Counted from the stretch's first letter, positions 1 through 13,162 are shown. The stretch is 64,000 nucleotides of DNA from Pachydiplax longipennis (GCA_036926295.1 JAVFKF010000015.1:44216001-44280000), one strand, 5' to 3'. The notes: generated from the letters alone by a model not told the origin. Numbers and translations are program-made.

Positions 1-900
1 GCTACCTTCATTAAACCAGCCTTTATTTTCGTCATAATAACTTCATCCTCATTATGTACAGCACTAATCGAGGGCTCATATTTAAAATGAAGCACTTCGC
101 ACCCATCGCTTCACTCCGCAACACCCTCGCTACACCGCGTTCTCCTCCGCCACTTCTAAATTTACCGCATTTCCTTCCTCAACTCGAGAGGCAGGTGAAA
201 AGAGCCGCAGGCAGTCCACACCTCCTCCATCGCACCTATTCATTCGCCATGACCGTGCTAAACACTTTGCGCAAAATCCTTCCATAGTTACGCCCACCCC
301 TGTCCGAAGGCGAACACTCTTAGGCTTCACTTCCAAAAGAAGCTCCAAAAAGCAAACACACCGGAGCTCTGATAAAGCGGCAAGAAAGGCCCGCTTTTGA
401 TGTTTTAATGAATGTGCGAAGCGCGGTTTCGGTCCCTCCATTCTCCGTTTCATCTCTTTAATGCGGATAAGCCGTAGAATTCGTCGGTTTCATAATGAAA
501 AATTAAATTTGCGCCGTGATCCGGATGGAATCATGTAGCTGAGATAATCCCATTGTGGGGCTCGCGAAAAAACACGTGTCGCTTCCATCTTTATTTCGTC
601 CCCGCCGTTTCCATGGAGACCGCCGTCCTTTTCCGTGTCGATTCTTCTCCTATCTCATACGAGCATTCGCCATCTCCGAAGCGCTTATTAGCCTACCTTA
701 CTGGAAAATGGGGAAGGTTTCCTTTGTGACCTGTGTAAGCGTGCTCGCATGCCAGAGTCGGAATAATAACCGTAAAAAAGCTGTTCTTTCTTCGTGTTTG
801 CGTATCTGCTCCGAGTGTTTCGCAAGTGGGAGAATAGAAGAGGAGGAAAATGAGTGTAGATCGAAATGCTCTTGTAGTATTCATCGTGCTGCATGAGAAT
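1..900. other. Unique, moderately GC-rich stretch without a recognisable gene
   Basis: Base composition is richer in G+C and CpG than most of the window. Overlapping short open frames on both strands (for example 54-287 plus and 555-896 plus) are what higher G+C produces by chance, and none reads like a known protein. No tRNA-like box, terminal repeat or long hairpin was seen. It could be a conserved non-coding element or the edge of a gene lying to the left. Confidence 0.4.
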
Positions 901-3390
901 GTAACTGGGGTTAAATAGACGTAGATTTTTGAGGAAACTGAACACAATTGGAATGGATTCGATATTGAATAAGTGAAAGAAAGAGAAGGTTCAGTGTCAG
1001 CAATTACTGAGCAACGATTGTAATGAACTATAGAATGTCAGTGAGACCAATACGAAAGTTACACTGTGGAATGGAGAAGATAAATAAAGGTAGGATGAAA
1101 ATAATGCCTCATTACGAGGGAAGGCAGTGAAAATGCTTGTTGGTATTTATGAAGAACATTCCAAAGCGAAAGGATGTGCATAGATGGAAGAGTAAGAGAG
1201 AATCAATTTGAAGTTAAATGAATGTGTGTAAGATGAAAGAAGTAGAAGAGGATAGCAAAAGAAACTCAATGACAGAGAGCTCTCTTAACTTATTGAGAGA
1301 GCGGCTATGGGATAGGTTTAGGGCAACTGAGAGAATACAAATTTGCCTACTGTCTAGGAAGGAGATAAATCACACCCAAAATGTAATTAAACTAAGATAG
1401 ATGGACGACTGTACCATTTAAATTTTCTCTTTAACGGCGTAACGATAGTTATATGTTAGTGCGCTAGAGAAGTTGTCATCCTTAGCATTTAAGTACTAAG
1501 TTACGGTGGTTAGTTGATTGTAGAGATGCAAAAATCTGCTTTTTTGAGTGCGTCTACTTCGTAAAGTCATACTTTCTCCTGTTTCGTCGAACTCTTCATT
1601 CTTTATGGGGTTTGAATCCCATTATCGCCTCGTTGGCTACGCCCCTTGGTCGGTGCACTCAATTAAATTGGGCCATTAATGTGCTTATCTTGGAAGGTAA
1701 TGGCGTGATCCTTACTAAACTGATATATCTAAGGGTTTATTTTTTCGCCCAATTTGCATCAACTTCAATTACACAAATTTACCTCAGATTTTACGTTAAT
1801 ATCGCTAAGATTATTAGATAGAAAAGCAGACTTTGGAAATAGCGTTAGGTATTTCACATTCTACTCTAAACATCAATATCGCAGTCTATATATGATATAC
1901 ATAATGTAACAAAAAGGGCTTCGCGAGATACCTTCATTATTGGGATTTGTTCATGAACTAACTTTTTGATAAGTTATCTATGGTAACTATGGTATCCGAT
2001 GGAAAATAAAGGAAAAATATCTAGTTATATTACCAGTGCTTATTTTGCAAAAGAGGAGGTAAAGTACAGTGTTTTTGTACTCACTCAAATGTACTCCTAC
2101 AAATCCAGCGATTTTCTTTCTCTGTACACAGAACGAGCAAATAGAGGGAGAGTTTTGCTGTAAAGGCAGAACTAGGTTTGTTTACTGAACTAGGCTGAAA
2201 CATTCAAATATCCCGATGTAAAAAATGAAAGAAGTCGCATTTACCAGGAGAATATGAGTAGATTTACTTAATTTTGAATGAAAAATCCAACGTTTAATAT
2301 ATGATCAAAAATTCATTTGATTCCCATCACTTAAAAGCTTACTACTTACTGGAGTTCGTTTTCATTCGTGATAACATTTTCCTGAAACTTTCCTCACTTT
2401 TATTTTCCATGTAAACCCATTTATCCGAGCTAATGATGCATACAATTATTAGTGAAATAAATTCCACAGACATTCGAAGCTTTTGATCAGTCACAAGTAC
2501 ACCTGCAAAGAAGCTGCGGCTTGAAATGAAGGCGTTGTTTTGCATAACACAGTGGACAGAAATAAGATTCGAATAAACAGTGTCCCGCCTCCGTGCCACA
2601 GCTCACAAATTCTACTGCATCCGTCTTCCAAAATAAAAAAAGAGAAATACGGCGATATCTCTTCCAGCGGCGCAGTTCTCTTTTCATCCCGTTCGTCCTA
2701 ATTTTGTATTCTTGTACTTCCTGTGTCGAAATGCAAGAACGGGGCAAAGACTACTGCAGATGTCCTTGTAATAAAATGCTATATTTGAGTTCTCTGTGTC
2801 CGTTTTTCTCTAATTGGGCCACTTTAGGGAATCCTACGTCAATGGAACCAAAAGAATTCACCTTTACGATGACGTCTGTAGTTCATGATTTATTTTCCTA
2901 AATGTAAGAACTATATTTATTTAACACAATTATAAAAAGAAATCTATAAATCCTTTGATTTATTTCCTCGTTGATCGCGCTAGCAATGATGCAGTAGCCA
3001 TTTAAACTATCGACATTTACGAGAACTTAATCATATTTTGAGTTATATTTAGAATATTGGCCGAATCTTTACTAGAAGGTTCTTCTTTTCTCCTAAGCGA
3101 TAAAATATACGAATGATAAATGAAATAATTTCAACCAAAATTATTACAAATTTATGATAAATCTACCGTATCTATTATTACCAATAGATAAACATTTTTG
3201 AGTCAGTAAAAATACTAAAAATTCTCTCTTAGAGTTCATGATTTCTTCAATGAAATATTTTCGTTATCTTATTCTGTATTTTTCAAAAGTGTCACCGTTC
3301 CAATTCAACCCGATTTACTATGTTAAATTAGTAAAAGGTTTGTTTGTTAGCATAAAACAACTACTTTTTGTAATTCAGATCCCCTCACAA
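901..3390. other. AT-rich unique sequence, nothing recognised
   Basis: No supported gene or repeat. Short open frames at 2342-2599 and 2487-2747 (minus) and 2593-2901 (plus) overlap one another and do not resemble known proteins. A stretch at 1607-1620 looks like a Pol III B box but has no A box at the right distance upstream. Confidence 0.5.
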
Positions 3391-3397
3391 AGAAAGT

Positions 3398-3448
3398 TTT
3401 CTTATAAACTGATTCATTTCTTCTGATTTCTTATAAATTGATTCATTT
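3398..3448. repeat. Short tandem duplication, 22-bp core at 29-bp period
   Basis: The 22-base segment 3398-3419 recurs at 3427-3448 with one C/T difference. The two are separated by a 7-base spacer. It is a local duplication in AT-rich sequence with no coding role visible. Confidence 0.75.
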
Positions 3449-3799
3449 GATTTTTTTACTGCTTTTATTGCTAAATTGACGCAACCAATGGTGATACTGT
3501 AAATATCTATGTATTATGATTTTCTCACTTCTATTATCATCTTGCAATGATTCTTTTTCTATCATATCATTGTTCAGTTATAATGCTTTTTTAAATTCCT
3601 TTCAGTTATGTTGCAGTCACTTCTCTTTTCCTTATTCTCCCTCCTCTTTAAAATTTTTAGATGCTACTGTCTGTAGGCTTCGCAGGTTTTTCACGCCCCC
3701 CTTCCTGTGGGCGTTTTCCTGCAGGGTTCTATTTTTTTCTAAGTGTAGTAACTTAGGTTTTTTTAACCCGCAAACAAAGCTCTTTATTATTTCCTTTTG

Positions 3800-3931
3800 T
3801 TTAAACCCATAATCTATCTCTTTACTTCTTTCATATTATAAGGGTTAGATGTAAGAGGAGGCTTACCAGCCTCAATCTCGCCCTCTAATAAAGTCGTTTA
3901 TTATTATATTATTATTATTATAAACATGAAA
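3800..3931 (+). mobile_element. Probable 3' end of a non-LTR (LINE-like) retrotransposon
   Basis: Three features in order match a typical LINE 3' end on the plus strand. There is a perfect 6-bp stem with a 4-base loop at 3858-3873. An AATAAA signal follows at 3887-3892. A TTA-rich microsatellite tail runs from about 3898 to 3921. No reverse-transcriptase or endonuclease coding remnant was recognised upstream, so only a 5'-truncated 3' UTR is present if the call is right. The alternative is a chance poly(A) signal beside a TTA microsatellite. The clade cannot be assigned. Confidence 0.45.
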
Positions 3932-4159
3932 TAATAATAAATATGAAATAATATGGACGTGTTTGCATCCTCGCTGCTTGTTTATTTGCTTGAAAACTAT
4001 CATCTGATGGTTTTATATCAGATTTGTTTCTTCCTTAGGCAAAGATGGAACTTTTCCAAGGCGTTTTCGTAATTGCATATTGTCTTCCAACAAAGCTTCT
4101 CTATTTTCGCTGAAATGAGAGAAAGATAGCAAACACTAGGTCTGAGAGAGACAGGTGAT

Positions 4160-4440
4160 GCTATTCTAGGATGTGTATCGGCCCTCTTTTCTACTCTTTG
4201 AGTGTGCTTTCGAAATGGTTTTCACCGTTGTTGATTGCATTTCTACCTCATTTCCCATCCTATCGACATTTATGGAAATTTCGATTCCATTTTTTTTGCC
4301 CACGAAGAGAAGAGAGGGTTTTCTTTTCTCCGAAGGCGTTATCCTTCCAATACCCGCCATTCTCGAATCAATTTTTCACGATTGCTGTGTTCTCTCATTT
4401 CACCTCTCGCTTCCTAAAGCCATCCTTCGTGAATAAGCAT
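4160..4440. other. Pyrimidine-rich island with spurious open frames
   Basis: The plus strand is strongly T/C-biased, which keeps several frames open on both strands (4173-4436 plus, 4166-4360 minus). The translations are dominated by F, S, L and P in one direction and K, R and E in the other, as expected from base bias. No domain is recognised. It is one of several similar islands in the window. Confidence 0.4.
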
Positions 4441-4583
4441 ATATGACATGCGAGAAAAGGCAGGGATGTCTTGTATTTACGTCTCTAAGCGTGAGTCGTA
4501 AACGGTGCCGTAAGGTGTTAATATATTAGCATGTACTTATAATTTTCAATAAGCTTGGAAGTAAAGCAAACCAGATTAATCTA

Positions 4584-4855
4584 GGAGATAGAAAACACTC
4601 CGTTAGCCGTTTGTCGGGGCCAGCGTCTTCTAGGTACTGTAGGAACGGGCCTTTAGTCCATTAATGAATTCTAGAAATAAACCGATGTGTATTATGATGG
4701 CCATGCTATCATCCGCACCTAAGGGGATGGTTTAACACCTGAGGATCATAATATGACCATCGAAATGTGCATTGGGTGATTCCTTAAAGTTGGTAATGCC
4801 GGCCTTTCCCGGCAATCCAGTGACGAGACACGCCTAACGGAGAGCTTTCAATCCC
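4584..4855. mobile_element. MITE, TA-flanked terminal-inverted-repeat family, member 1
   Basis: The two ends are imperfect inverted copies of each other over about 25 bp. On the left, 'cactccgttagcc' lies within 4596-4608. On the right, the reverse complement reads 'gctctccgttaggc'. A further 9-bp inverted pair lies inside (4690-4698 and 4745-4753). The element is bordered by TA at 4582-4583 and 4856-4857, the target duplication typical of Tc1/mariner-type transposition. No transposase is encoded. The terminal sequence is related to the elements at 26710-26968 and 36696-36911. This is the most diverged of the three. Confidence 0.65.
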
Positions 4856-4859
4856 TAAT

Positions 4860-6390
4860 TCATTAACAGTTGTGTTCCAGTTTTCTTTTTTACAAGTTAA
4901 TCTTCTCCTGCAGTCATAACTCACGCACTGAAAGAAGGAAGCTTTACATGCTTTGCAATTGAGAACTTGGCTAAAAAAGGTTTTGGCTTTGACAGTCAGT
5001 GAATCTCAGAATATTTTACTCCATCCAAGGTGATTATAAGCATTGATATTTTAACATTCTTTCTTTAGTATTCTCTTCATCATTAGCAGAAATGATCTAA
5101 AGAAGACAACGATAGGAATCCACCACGATCTACAAGAGTCCATAGGAGGCCTTATCAGCAAAGGATATATAACTTGTTTGATGATCTGAAACAAAATTTT
5201 ACAGTGCAGTGAATGAGCATGAATTAGATAGTAACGAAGAGAAATAAGAGCCGAATATTTAGGACTTCAAAACCTCTACTAATCTATTCGCAATGGTTCA
5301 TTTTATTTCTATTTTAAGTTCACTTCTAATCTAAAATTTGACTGAGTATCCTAAATGAAGAATGGAGAAGACAGTGTTGTGTAATGCTAGTCAGGGTTGT
5401 ATATGTAGCGTTGGATGCAGTATATGCATGTATCACCATAAAAAAGAAATATTATCTCTTTGAGGATGCCAAACGAGAGACATATTTATCTGATATATCT
5501 ACAGATTAGGGGAAACTAGCAAAGGGTTTTCATTTGAACCCTAGGTTAAGCACGAGTCCAAAATTAACCTTTGATGATATTCCGCGCAAAGATCAAACTA
5601 TGTAAAGTATCTGAAATCTCTTTGACTAGATAATTGCAAACGTCTAACGTCTACGATAGGCAAGTAAGCTCTGAAAAGCATAGAAATGTTTCTTGCAAAG
5701 CACACGTTGATCTCTGTTAAAGTTTCTAAATTTTCCCGCGAAGTTCTAGAAATCTGACTTAATTGTGCAATGTCTGTAATATTACGTCGTTTGATATAGG
5801 ATACGCTTTCGATACGCTCTCTGTTACATAAGAGGAGAAAATGCTGATCAGAGTCAAAGAGATTCATGCTAATGACTTATCCACAAGATACATCCCCAAT
5901 CTCACTGCCAAAGTATTAGTTTTCCGTGGGATGATCTCGCTATTATTCGCTCGTGGATATTCCTTTTGCATCTACGTTTGCTCCCACTTAATACACAGAA
6001 AAGTTATCATCTTTAGCAGAAGCTGCACTGTCAGAAGACCACAGAGTAAATTATTCTCCTCTATTGTACATTGAGAAGAATGCAAAAAATAAAGTTTAGA
6101 AATAATAATCAGGAATTTGAAGTTACGGAATATTGATAGATGGTATCAAGTTTAGTATGCACCTGAATGAACTTTCAGCATAACGCAATTTTACAATTCG
6201 AACCTGGATCTTCCTTTTGCTGGGCGTTTCTTTAAATTGGTTGGATAAAGAAACCACCAGGTGACTGCGGTAAACTTCCTCTCTTTCATTCCTTTCTCTG
6301 AAGTTAGGCTTGTGAATCACGTGCTTTTCATCGTTCATAACTCAAAAATGCATTTGCATAAGTTTAATATAAAAATAAAAATGTTAAAGT
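4860..6390. other. AT-rich unique sequence, nothing recognised
   Basis: Open frames at 5598-5867 (minus), 5841-6074 (plus) and 6123-6338 (minus) are short and resemble no known family. No repeat, hairpin or tRNA-like signal was seen. Confidence 0.5.
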
Positions 6391-6394
6391 GATA

Positions 6395-6528
6395 AAAGGG
6401 CTTTTTCAAATGTTAAGATAACTCAGGCCATTTCACATATATAGGCCCTTATCGGGAATCGAACAAGGAAACGCTCTCGCCAAAGGAGGACGTGCTAGTC
6501 ACTTAGCTATCCAATAGAGGACTTGCCT
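6395..6528 (-). mobile_element. tRNA-derived SINE, family A, copy 1
   Basis: On the minus strand the copy has an A-box-like 'tggatagctaagtgac' and a B-box-like 'gttcgattcccg', followed by the family body 'tatatgtgaaatggcc'. These occur in the same order and spacing as in the other family A copies. The body end is diverged and no microsatellite tail or target duplication is evident, so this is an old copy. Confidence 0.72.
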
Positions 6529-6913
6529 TTATAGGAAAAAGTCTTCTCAACTGAAGCTGGAGAGAGTAGAAACTCCACTCCTACAGACAAAAACCCATGG
6601 TATAATCGATGAAGAAAAAATCTCTTGAAAAGTAAGAATCAAATAGGAATAGTGTGAAGAATAAATCAAGATAGATAGGTTAACTTACAATACGAGAGTT
6701 TATGCATGTGATTTGGAAAAATTGGGAGAAAAGGGGTCTTCAGTGAATTAGAATCAGATAATTGGGAAGAATAAAGTGTTATATGTAATCACAGGATCAT
6801 TCATTTCATCCCTGTTGCAAGAGAATGTACCAGAAGGGATATATTACTAACATTTAGCCAATCAGTTAATGCCACCAATCGTTGAGCTCCATTAAGAAGC
6901 TCAGAGCTTCATA

Positions 6914-6947
6914 AAAATTCATACAATCAACAGATTGTATGAATTTT
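6914..6947. repeat. Perfect 15-bp hairpin with 4-base loop
   Basis: Arms 6914-6928 and 6933-6947 are exact reverse complements around an AACA loop. The arms contain 'attcatacaatc' and its complement. No flanking target duplication or related copy was seen in the window. It may be a small fold-back remnant or a chance product of replication slippage. Confidence 0.85.
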
Positions 6948-7529
6948 AATTTCTTTCTCCCCCCTGTCCAATCATGTCAAAGGGAAAATGAGAATATTTG
7001 GAAAAAATTACTTTTTCCATCATATCATTTCATTATGGAGGTATTTAAACTCATTAAGCGTAGGGATGAAAAAGTTAAATTTGTCTGACACTCGATGGAT
7101 AGGCAAGGTAGCGTTGCAGCCGCTGCTATGGGCTTTCAAAATAAAATCTCATAAACGGTTACCTTGGCAACGGAGCTCCGAGAAGATTAGCGGAAGATAG
7201 GGGTGAGTGAAATATGGAGGGGCGGAGAGAGAGATATTTTTAACAGGGATGTGGAAGATCACGTGATTCGCCAATGGCAGGTACACTTGACTTTAACAGA
7301 TGGAATCCAGAAAAATCGTTTAGAGAATTGCTATTCTATTGTGTATTGATCTCAAACACATCTTTGCCCTCTTCCATTCAGGGTGGAAACCTCGGAACAT
7401 TAGAAATTGATAAAAAACTGATAATTGATTATCTTTCTTAATCAAATCCAAGTTTAAAATCACAGGAACAAAATATGCATACGATGAAAAATTAAAGCAA
7501 TGGTTATAAGAGAGTAGAAGACATTTTTA

Positions 7530-7645
7530 GAGCTCTCAGATAGACAAGTGAATAACGCGTTCGCCTTTGATGAAAGCGGTTCTGGGTTCGAATCTTGGTG
7601 GGGGCCAATATGTGCGAAATGACCCAAGCTGTCGAAGAACTTTAA
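7530..7645 (+). mobile_element. tRNA-derived SINE, family A, copy 2
   Basis: The tRNA-like head contains 'aacgcgttcgcc' and a well-preserved B box 'gggttcgaatcttgg'. It is followed by the body 'atatgtgcgaaatgacc' and 'agctgtcgaag', matching other family A copies. It ends in an A-rich stretch near 7643-7651. No clear target duplication was found. Confidence 0.82.
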
Positions 7646-7649
7646 AAAA

Positions 7650-9150
7650 AATCATAAGAAGTTCTTAATGAAGTTGAAATGAAAAATAATTCTCGGAATT
7701 ATATCATCAAAACACAGAGAGAATATACTCGCATAAAAATTGATTCACATGTCAAAATGGATAGATATTAAAATAACCATCTCTGAATTCCATAACAATT
7801 AGTCTATTCTAAAAAAGAACGAATAGAAAAATTCAAAAACCTACCAATTTTACATCAACACATCTACTCAGAAACGTTGTCAGGATATTCTTTCGAAATA
7901 TTCACTTTATATATCAAATTATTAAGTGATTAATGATATATATCAATATTTCAATACTGAATTTTATGTATTACTGCTTAATTGATGGCATATTTTGCGT
8001 ATCTGGCTTAAGCCGTTTAATATTGTCTGAGACCAAATATGACATTAATCACCATTTTCAGCTTCTGTTTTCCAAACAAAGTTTTCTTCTTTAAAAGATT
8101 AGTCATCAGATTACTTTTTAGTTGGTCGTCAGGCTGTAGTAATGTATTTATTGTGGTAATACATTTTTCCTAGCTCCTCAGTATCTCCTGCTTAGCACCT
8201 TAAAATTCACTATGAAAAAGGCGGCTGTCTAAGCCTTTGAAACCACTAAGTGAGAATTGAAGATAACAAACAATCCCTTACGATTTACCGGAAGACGTTC
8301 CACGCAGACGGTAACTTCCATTAAGAATGCCTTGGTTTATAAAGTTGGCAGCGCTCCACTCCAAAGCAAATAAAGCAGTAAAACCTCTTATGCTTGAGAC
8401 TAAGTTTAAAATGAAAGTGGATATCATTAAACAAATAGCCGGAAGTATGTTCTCCATTCAGACCATGTTGACTAACTCATCTTCCGTAAAAAGAAGAGGG
8501 AATCCTTAATGTACATCTTCTCAGGAGAGAAGTCCCAGAGCATTAAAGACGGTGTGGTTTCTGTACCTTGTGTAATATTGCTGAATTGCTTACCAAACTA
8601 TTTCCCAAGACATTAGGACAATATTTAAGTGCCAGCAGACACTGAATTCATTTTTTGTCAAATACAAGGACAAGCACCACTTATTGTGGTGATGTGCACA
8701 AGATTTCCAGTAAGATTTGGAGGTTGAGCTGACTAGATGAATATTAAAAATCAGCTTAGAAGAACATGTGCGTACATTTGATAAAGGGTAGACGGAAAAG
8801 TACACTTTTGCGAGACATCTCTTGTAATGTGAAATACAGGCAATTTTGATCATTCCATTATGCAATATTGTCTCCAAGGACAGAAATCTCAACGCGTTTG
8901 AGATGTTGAAGATCTTAAAAATATAAAGTAACTTCTACTCTAAACATCATTTATATATGAACAGGTTATTCTCTTACTTAAACCAGTGAAACCCAATCTT
9001 ATATGTGTATTATTCCTATTGGCATACTCTCTTTCCTCCGTCCACTTAATACCCCAATTACCCTATCTATCCTTTTTCAACCCTCCCTATCTCCAGGGTC
9101 CATTTCTCTTCTCCTACCTTCTCTCCTATGTATCATAAATATATAGTCTT
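7650..9150. other. AT-rich unique sequence, nothing recognised
   Basis: Only short unsupported open frames are present (8327-8509 plus, 8590-8892 minus). A small inverted pair of 8 bp lies at 8141-8148 and 8158-8165. No mobile-element ends were seen. Confidence 0.5.
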
Positions 9151-9157
9151 GTATTTA

Positions 9158-9290
9158 GCAGTGGTAGTAGCAGTAACAATGTTAAATGTGTTTCGTCAGC
9201 TAAGGTCATTTCGCTCATATGGGCCTGAAATCGAACTTCGGACATCTTACTTCAAATGTGAACGCGCTACATAATTCGCTATTCATGATT
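9158..9290 (-). mobile_element. tRNA-derived SINE, family A, copy 3, with ACT-like tail
   Basis: Read on the minus strand, an A-box region 'tagcgaattatgtagcgcg' is followed by a B-box-like 'gttcgatttcagg'. The body 'catatgagcgaaatgacc' comes next, then a tail rich in ACT/GCT triplets (plus-strand 9158-9175). The same tail type occurs in the copies at 31 kb and 43 kb, which supports a shared family 3' end. Confidence 0.78.
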
Positions 9291-9299
9291 CGCTAATAG

Positions 9300-11840
9300 T
9301 TTTGTTTACAAAAATACCATCAATAGAAAACCAATAGAATCCAAAATATTGGAATATATTTTTTTTTCAAAATAAAGACCCCAGCTTAATATACTGTGCA
9401 AATTCTATATTTCTCAATTTTATACGGAATGTTAACGATTCTTACAGTTCAGTCGACAAATTCTCACGATTTGATCAAAACTTATTTTCCTATGAGTATT
9501 TGAGAATGGAAATGGAATGACGGTAACATAGATCTGGAAGAAAAGCTAGTAGGGCAAATACATTAAATAGATGCATTAAAATAAAATTTATCGAAATTAA
9601 AACAGTTAAAATAAAATTTGAGCTAAGCCACCAAAGAATATTAAGATGATTTGAAAACACCTCCTTAGGATGAGTACGATCTTTCTGGTAATCTCATCAT
9701 TTTGATCCTCACCTGTTAATGAGATTTTCGAGGATGACCCCTTAACCATAAGGTAAAACTAATTAATTGGATTGCTGAAAGAGAGAAGTGAGACTGAAAC
9801 GAATTTTGTTAGTCAAGAAAAAGGAAAATACGAAGGAAAAAGAAAGAGGTACAGAGGAAATGGAGACACGATGGAAGCTCGGGATAAATAATTAGATATG
9901 CCTTGTTTTATTTTTTTTTCGAGTGGAATAATACAAGTCATTTTCGAGATAAAAATTAAAGCAGACGACAGAAGGAGATCACCGACGTTGAAAAAATAAA
10001 AATAAATTTCTGTGTAACAGAAACATTCGTTCGAGATATGAAAAGAGATTTAATAAGCAAAGTCTCATTAATTCCATTTTCGGTGTTTTAGAGTCTATTT
10101 GAATATCATATTTTAGATTTTAATTGACCTCTTTGTTTTAATATCTGCCTATCTCTTTCAAGCTCTTTTTATTCAATTTTAGCCGCTCGGTTTACTTCTT
10201 TTTCTTCCCTTTGTATTTATCACAAAGTAAGATCGCCCATTTTATGATATATTATATAATATTAGGGAAATGTAATTAGTCTTTGTAAATGCTTGTTAGA
10301 GAGATGTACTAGTGAGACAGTTAATGAGTGAATGTATCATAACCTAGTCAACTTTTTGATATAAAATATTAAAGTTGTAATGTACAATATTTAATCCTTC
10401 TTTGCCTGTCGCACTATGTTTGAGCATGTAATCTGTCCAGACCTCACGGTCGTATCATCGGTCTGCTTCCTCTTGTTAAGGATTAAACTCTAAAGCCCTT
10501 TTGAGAATTCTCTCCGGGGACACGCGCTCAATTTCTTCCTTCCATATCCTTTTATAATTGTTCCTTTTTCTGTTATTGATTGTGCCTTTTGTTCTTGTCT
10601 CATATCTTAAATTATAACGTAGCCTAGATGCGTTCAAACTTCATAGATCTGAATAATTTTATTCTTGTTTTCATATATTTGTACCCGCTTTTTCTTAACA
10701 CCCAAAGTGTTGATCAATTTTATTAGGTGGGGACGGTTACTATTTCGTTACACAGTATTTGATTTAGTAACAGCGCTATTGTGATGGTAAAAACAGTAAT
10801 AGATAATGATTTATGAAGAACAAGAAGTGTTCGTCAGCGTAGAAAAAGTTCAAGATGGAAGGACAAACTAGGTATGGGATGAACGGAAAAGGAACCGAAG
10901 GAGGTTTGCAGATGACTCGGTCATAGAGAAATGTCAGACGTGGAAGACTGTATTTCTCCATCGTGCGATTTAGTTCTAATTCAAAGATGGTGCGAAAAAT
11001 GGCTACTATAGCTTAATATGGGTAAATTCCCCATTGTTAATTTCTTCGACAAGAAACAATTGCGTCAGAATTAACCCTATAAAATGAATGGAATAAATAT
11101 AAATGTGCTCGAGTCAGTTAGTCTAGAGATTGCTTTTACAAATTACTTAAACTTAAGCACATGTATAACTGCGATTAAGCAATTAAAACTTTTAGCTTTA
11201 TAAAGCGTATTACTGGTGGCTGTGATGTAATGATTAGAGAGTGATGTTATATCACCTTGATCGTACTCCATATGGAATATTCGGCAAGTATATGGGAAAT
11301 AGCGGATGAAACCTGAACACGCAAATTTGAAAAAGTACAGCGCAAGGATATATGTATTGCTAAAAATGCTATGATGTATAAGCAATCGTTATTAAGATGA
11401 TCTCAGATGAAAAATGGAGATTAGAAGCTATCTTGCGACTGCTTAATAGTTTTAGAGAAAGGACGTTTGCAGTGGGCAAGTAATATGTGACCCTCTGCTA
11501 CTTCGGCTGATCCACCAATGAGCATTAAATAAGATAAATTGATAATTAGGAGGAATAATAAGATAATATCTAAGTTTCCGGGAAGAGGAAAATGTGGGTC
11601 TAGGTCTCGATATTATTAAGAATTTTCTCTCGTCCGTTTTCTCTTTGGGTTTTCCTGGGTATTATTATATTATCATATTAATACGACGTAATTCTTTTCT
11701 TCCCTTCTACTTATGTGTGTAATTTAAGTGTACTTGTAACTGATCCAGAATAAAACATTTGATTATTTTCGGTAAATATGCACAAATAATGAATGGTGAT
11801 CTATATCTCCAAAATTTGAAATATCATTAATATTTCCTGA
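9300..11840. other. AT-rich unique sequence, nothing firmly recognised
   Basis: Two stretches (about 10380-10740 and 11640-11760) have the T-rich, AATAAA-bearing look of LINE 3' UTRs but lack a stem-loop or a repeated tail, so they are not called. Short open frames at 10776-10961 and 11143-11385 (minus) are not recognisable as proteins. Confidence 0.45.
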
Positions 11841-11849
11841 AGAAAAAAT

Positions 11850-12680
11850 ATACTTTTCTCTTGCCCTATAAAAACTCTGAGAGCGGTATTTTTCATTATA
11901 AACTGATTGCGGGAGATCGAAAGGGATTTCGCGTTGAATACCCACACGATTTGATACGCGTAGTAAATAGGAATCCGTGTAATAAATCAGATTGCTATCA
12001 TCGCTGGTTCATTTTATATCCACATCATCCCCGCAAAGGATGCTCTTCGGTCGAACTTGGGATCGTCCATTTCATTTGAACCGTTTCCGAATATATGGCT
12101 GTGCACTTGGATGCGGCAGTGAACGTGCCTTTCATCCCATCTCTGAGCGAAAGTTCATAAACTGCGGATCAAAGAGATTTGATGCAATATCCGAAAGTTG
12201 AAACATCCGGAGAAACTGCTGAGGGAAGCAGTAGAACCTTTGGTCTTCCTTTCCAAAGCATCGTATCAACTTACGAAACCTGACTGTAGCCACTACAAAA
12301 TGGGATCCAAAGTAGAATGTAGAAGTAGAGTCTACGGTGGTTTAGCAAACGCGATTCTTACACAGAATGGAAGTGATATTCTGCACTTGCTTTGTGGAGA
12401 TGTGGACTTAGTGTAGGGAGAGAATCGCCGGAGCGACGTAAAGCAAAGCATTGATGGGAGTGATTAAAGGAGAGAGAGAAGGAGAGTTTCAGAGGAGTCT
12501 GAAAGGGGGAAAAATATAACGGTGGAATGGGAACAAAAGTTCACGCAGATTTTGCAGGTTACTGTTTGATCTACGGACAAAGAACGAACGGTAATTGGTT
12601 AACCTAAATATTACAGGCGGAAACAACGGCGTATTGTCCCACAGTGCTACGCTCTGTTTATTACTGGGCGGGCTGTCGAG
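11850..12680. other. Moderately GC-rich island without a recognisable gene
   Basis: Consecutive short open frames lie on the plus strand (11861-12079, 11992-12201, 12198-12416), with one on the minus strand (12489-12683). Translations resemble no family I know, and the frames are not linked by obvious splice sites. It could be conserved non-coding DNA or decayed coding or repeat sequence. Confidence 0.35.
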
Positions 12681-13162
12681 CAATATGATGCATCCAATAA
12701 AATCGACTGCTTCTTTTACCCTGTAGCTGTAAATAATGACACGGAAGATTTCATTATTATAAGAACAATGATCTGTCGAACGAGTAGAAATAAATGGGAA
12801 TTTGGAAGGGATGAGCTAGTGTAGAAGTAATATTTTAATAATTCAATGATAATTGGAATGAAACTAAACAATATAATGCTAAATTAAATAATTAAATTAA
12901 TTAAGTAAATATAATTATAATTCAAATAAAAATCAGCATGAGAATGAAAAATCATCAGGAGGAATTACGGTGAGGTACGCGTGGCCTGAATTTAGAGTAT
13001 TGAAGAATTTGAAAACTAACCGTACTTCATAAATACTTTGGAATTTCACTGATGGCTTTCATTTATCTAGGCAATTTCGATTATCATGTAGGTACTAGGC
13101 ATTTAATAATTTGGAGAGACTAGTTTCAAATGTATTACATACCTGTGTAATCGAATTTGAGT

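Noticed and set aside
1607..1620. Isolated B-box-like sequence suggesting another SINE
   Set aside because: No A box lies at a suitable distance upstream and no family body follows.
10380..10740. T-rich segment as a LINE 3' UTR
   Set aside because: It has the general look, but no stem-loop, no clear poly(A) signal at an end and no simple-repeat tail.
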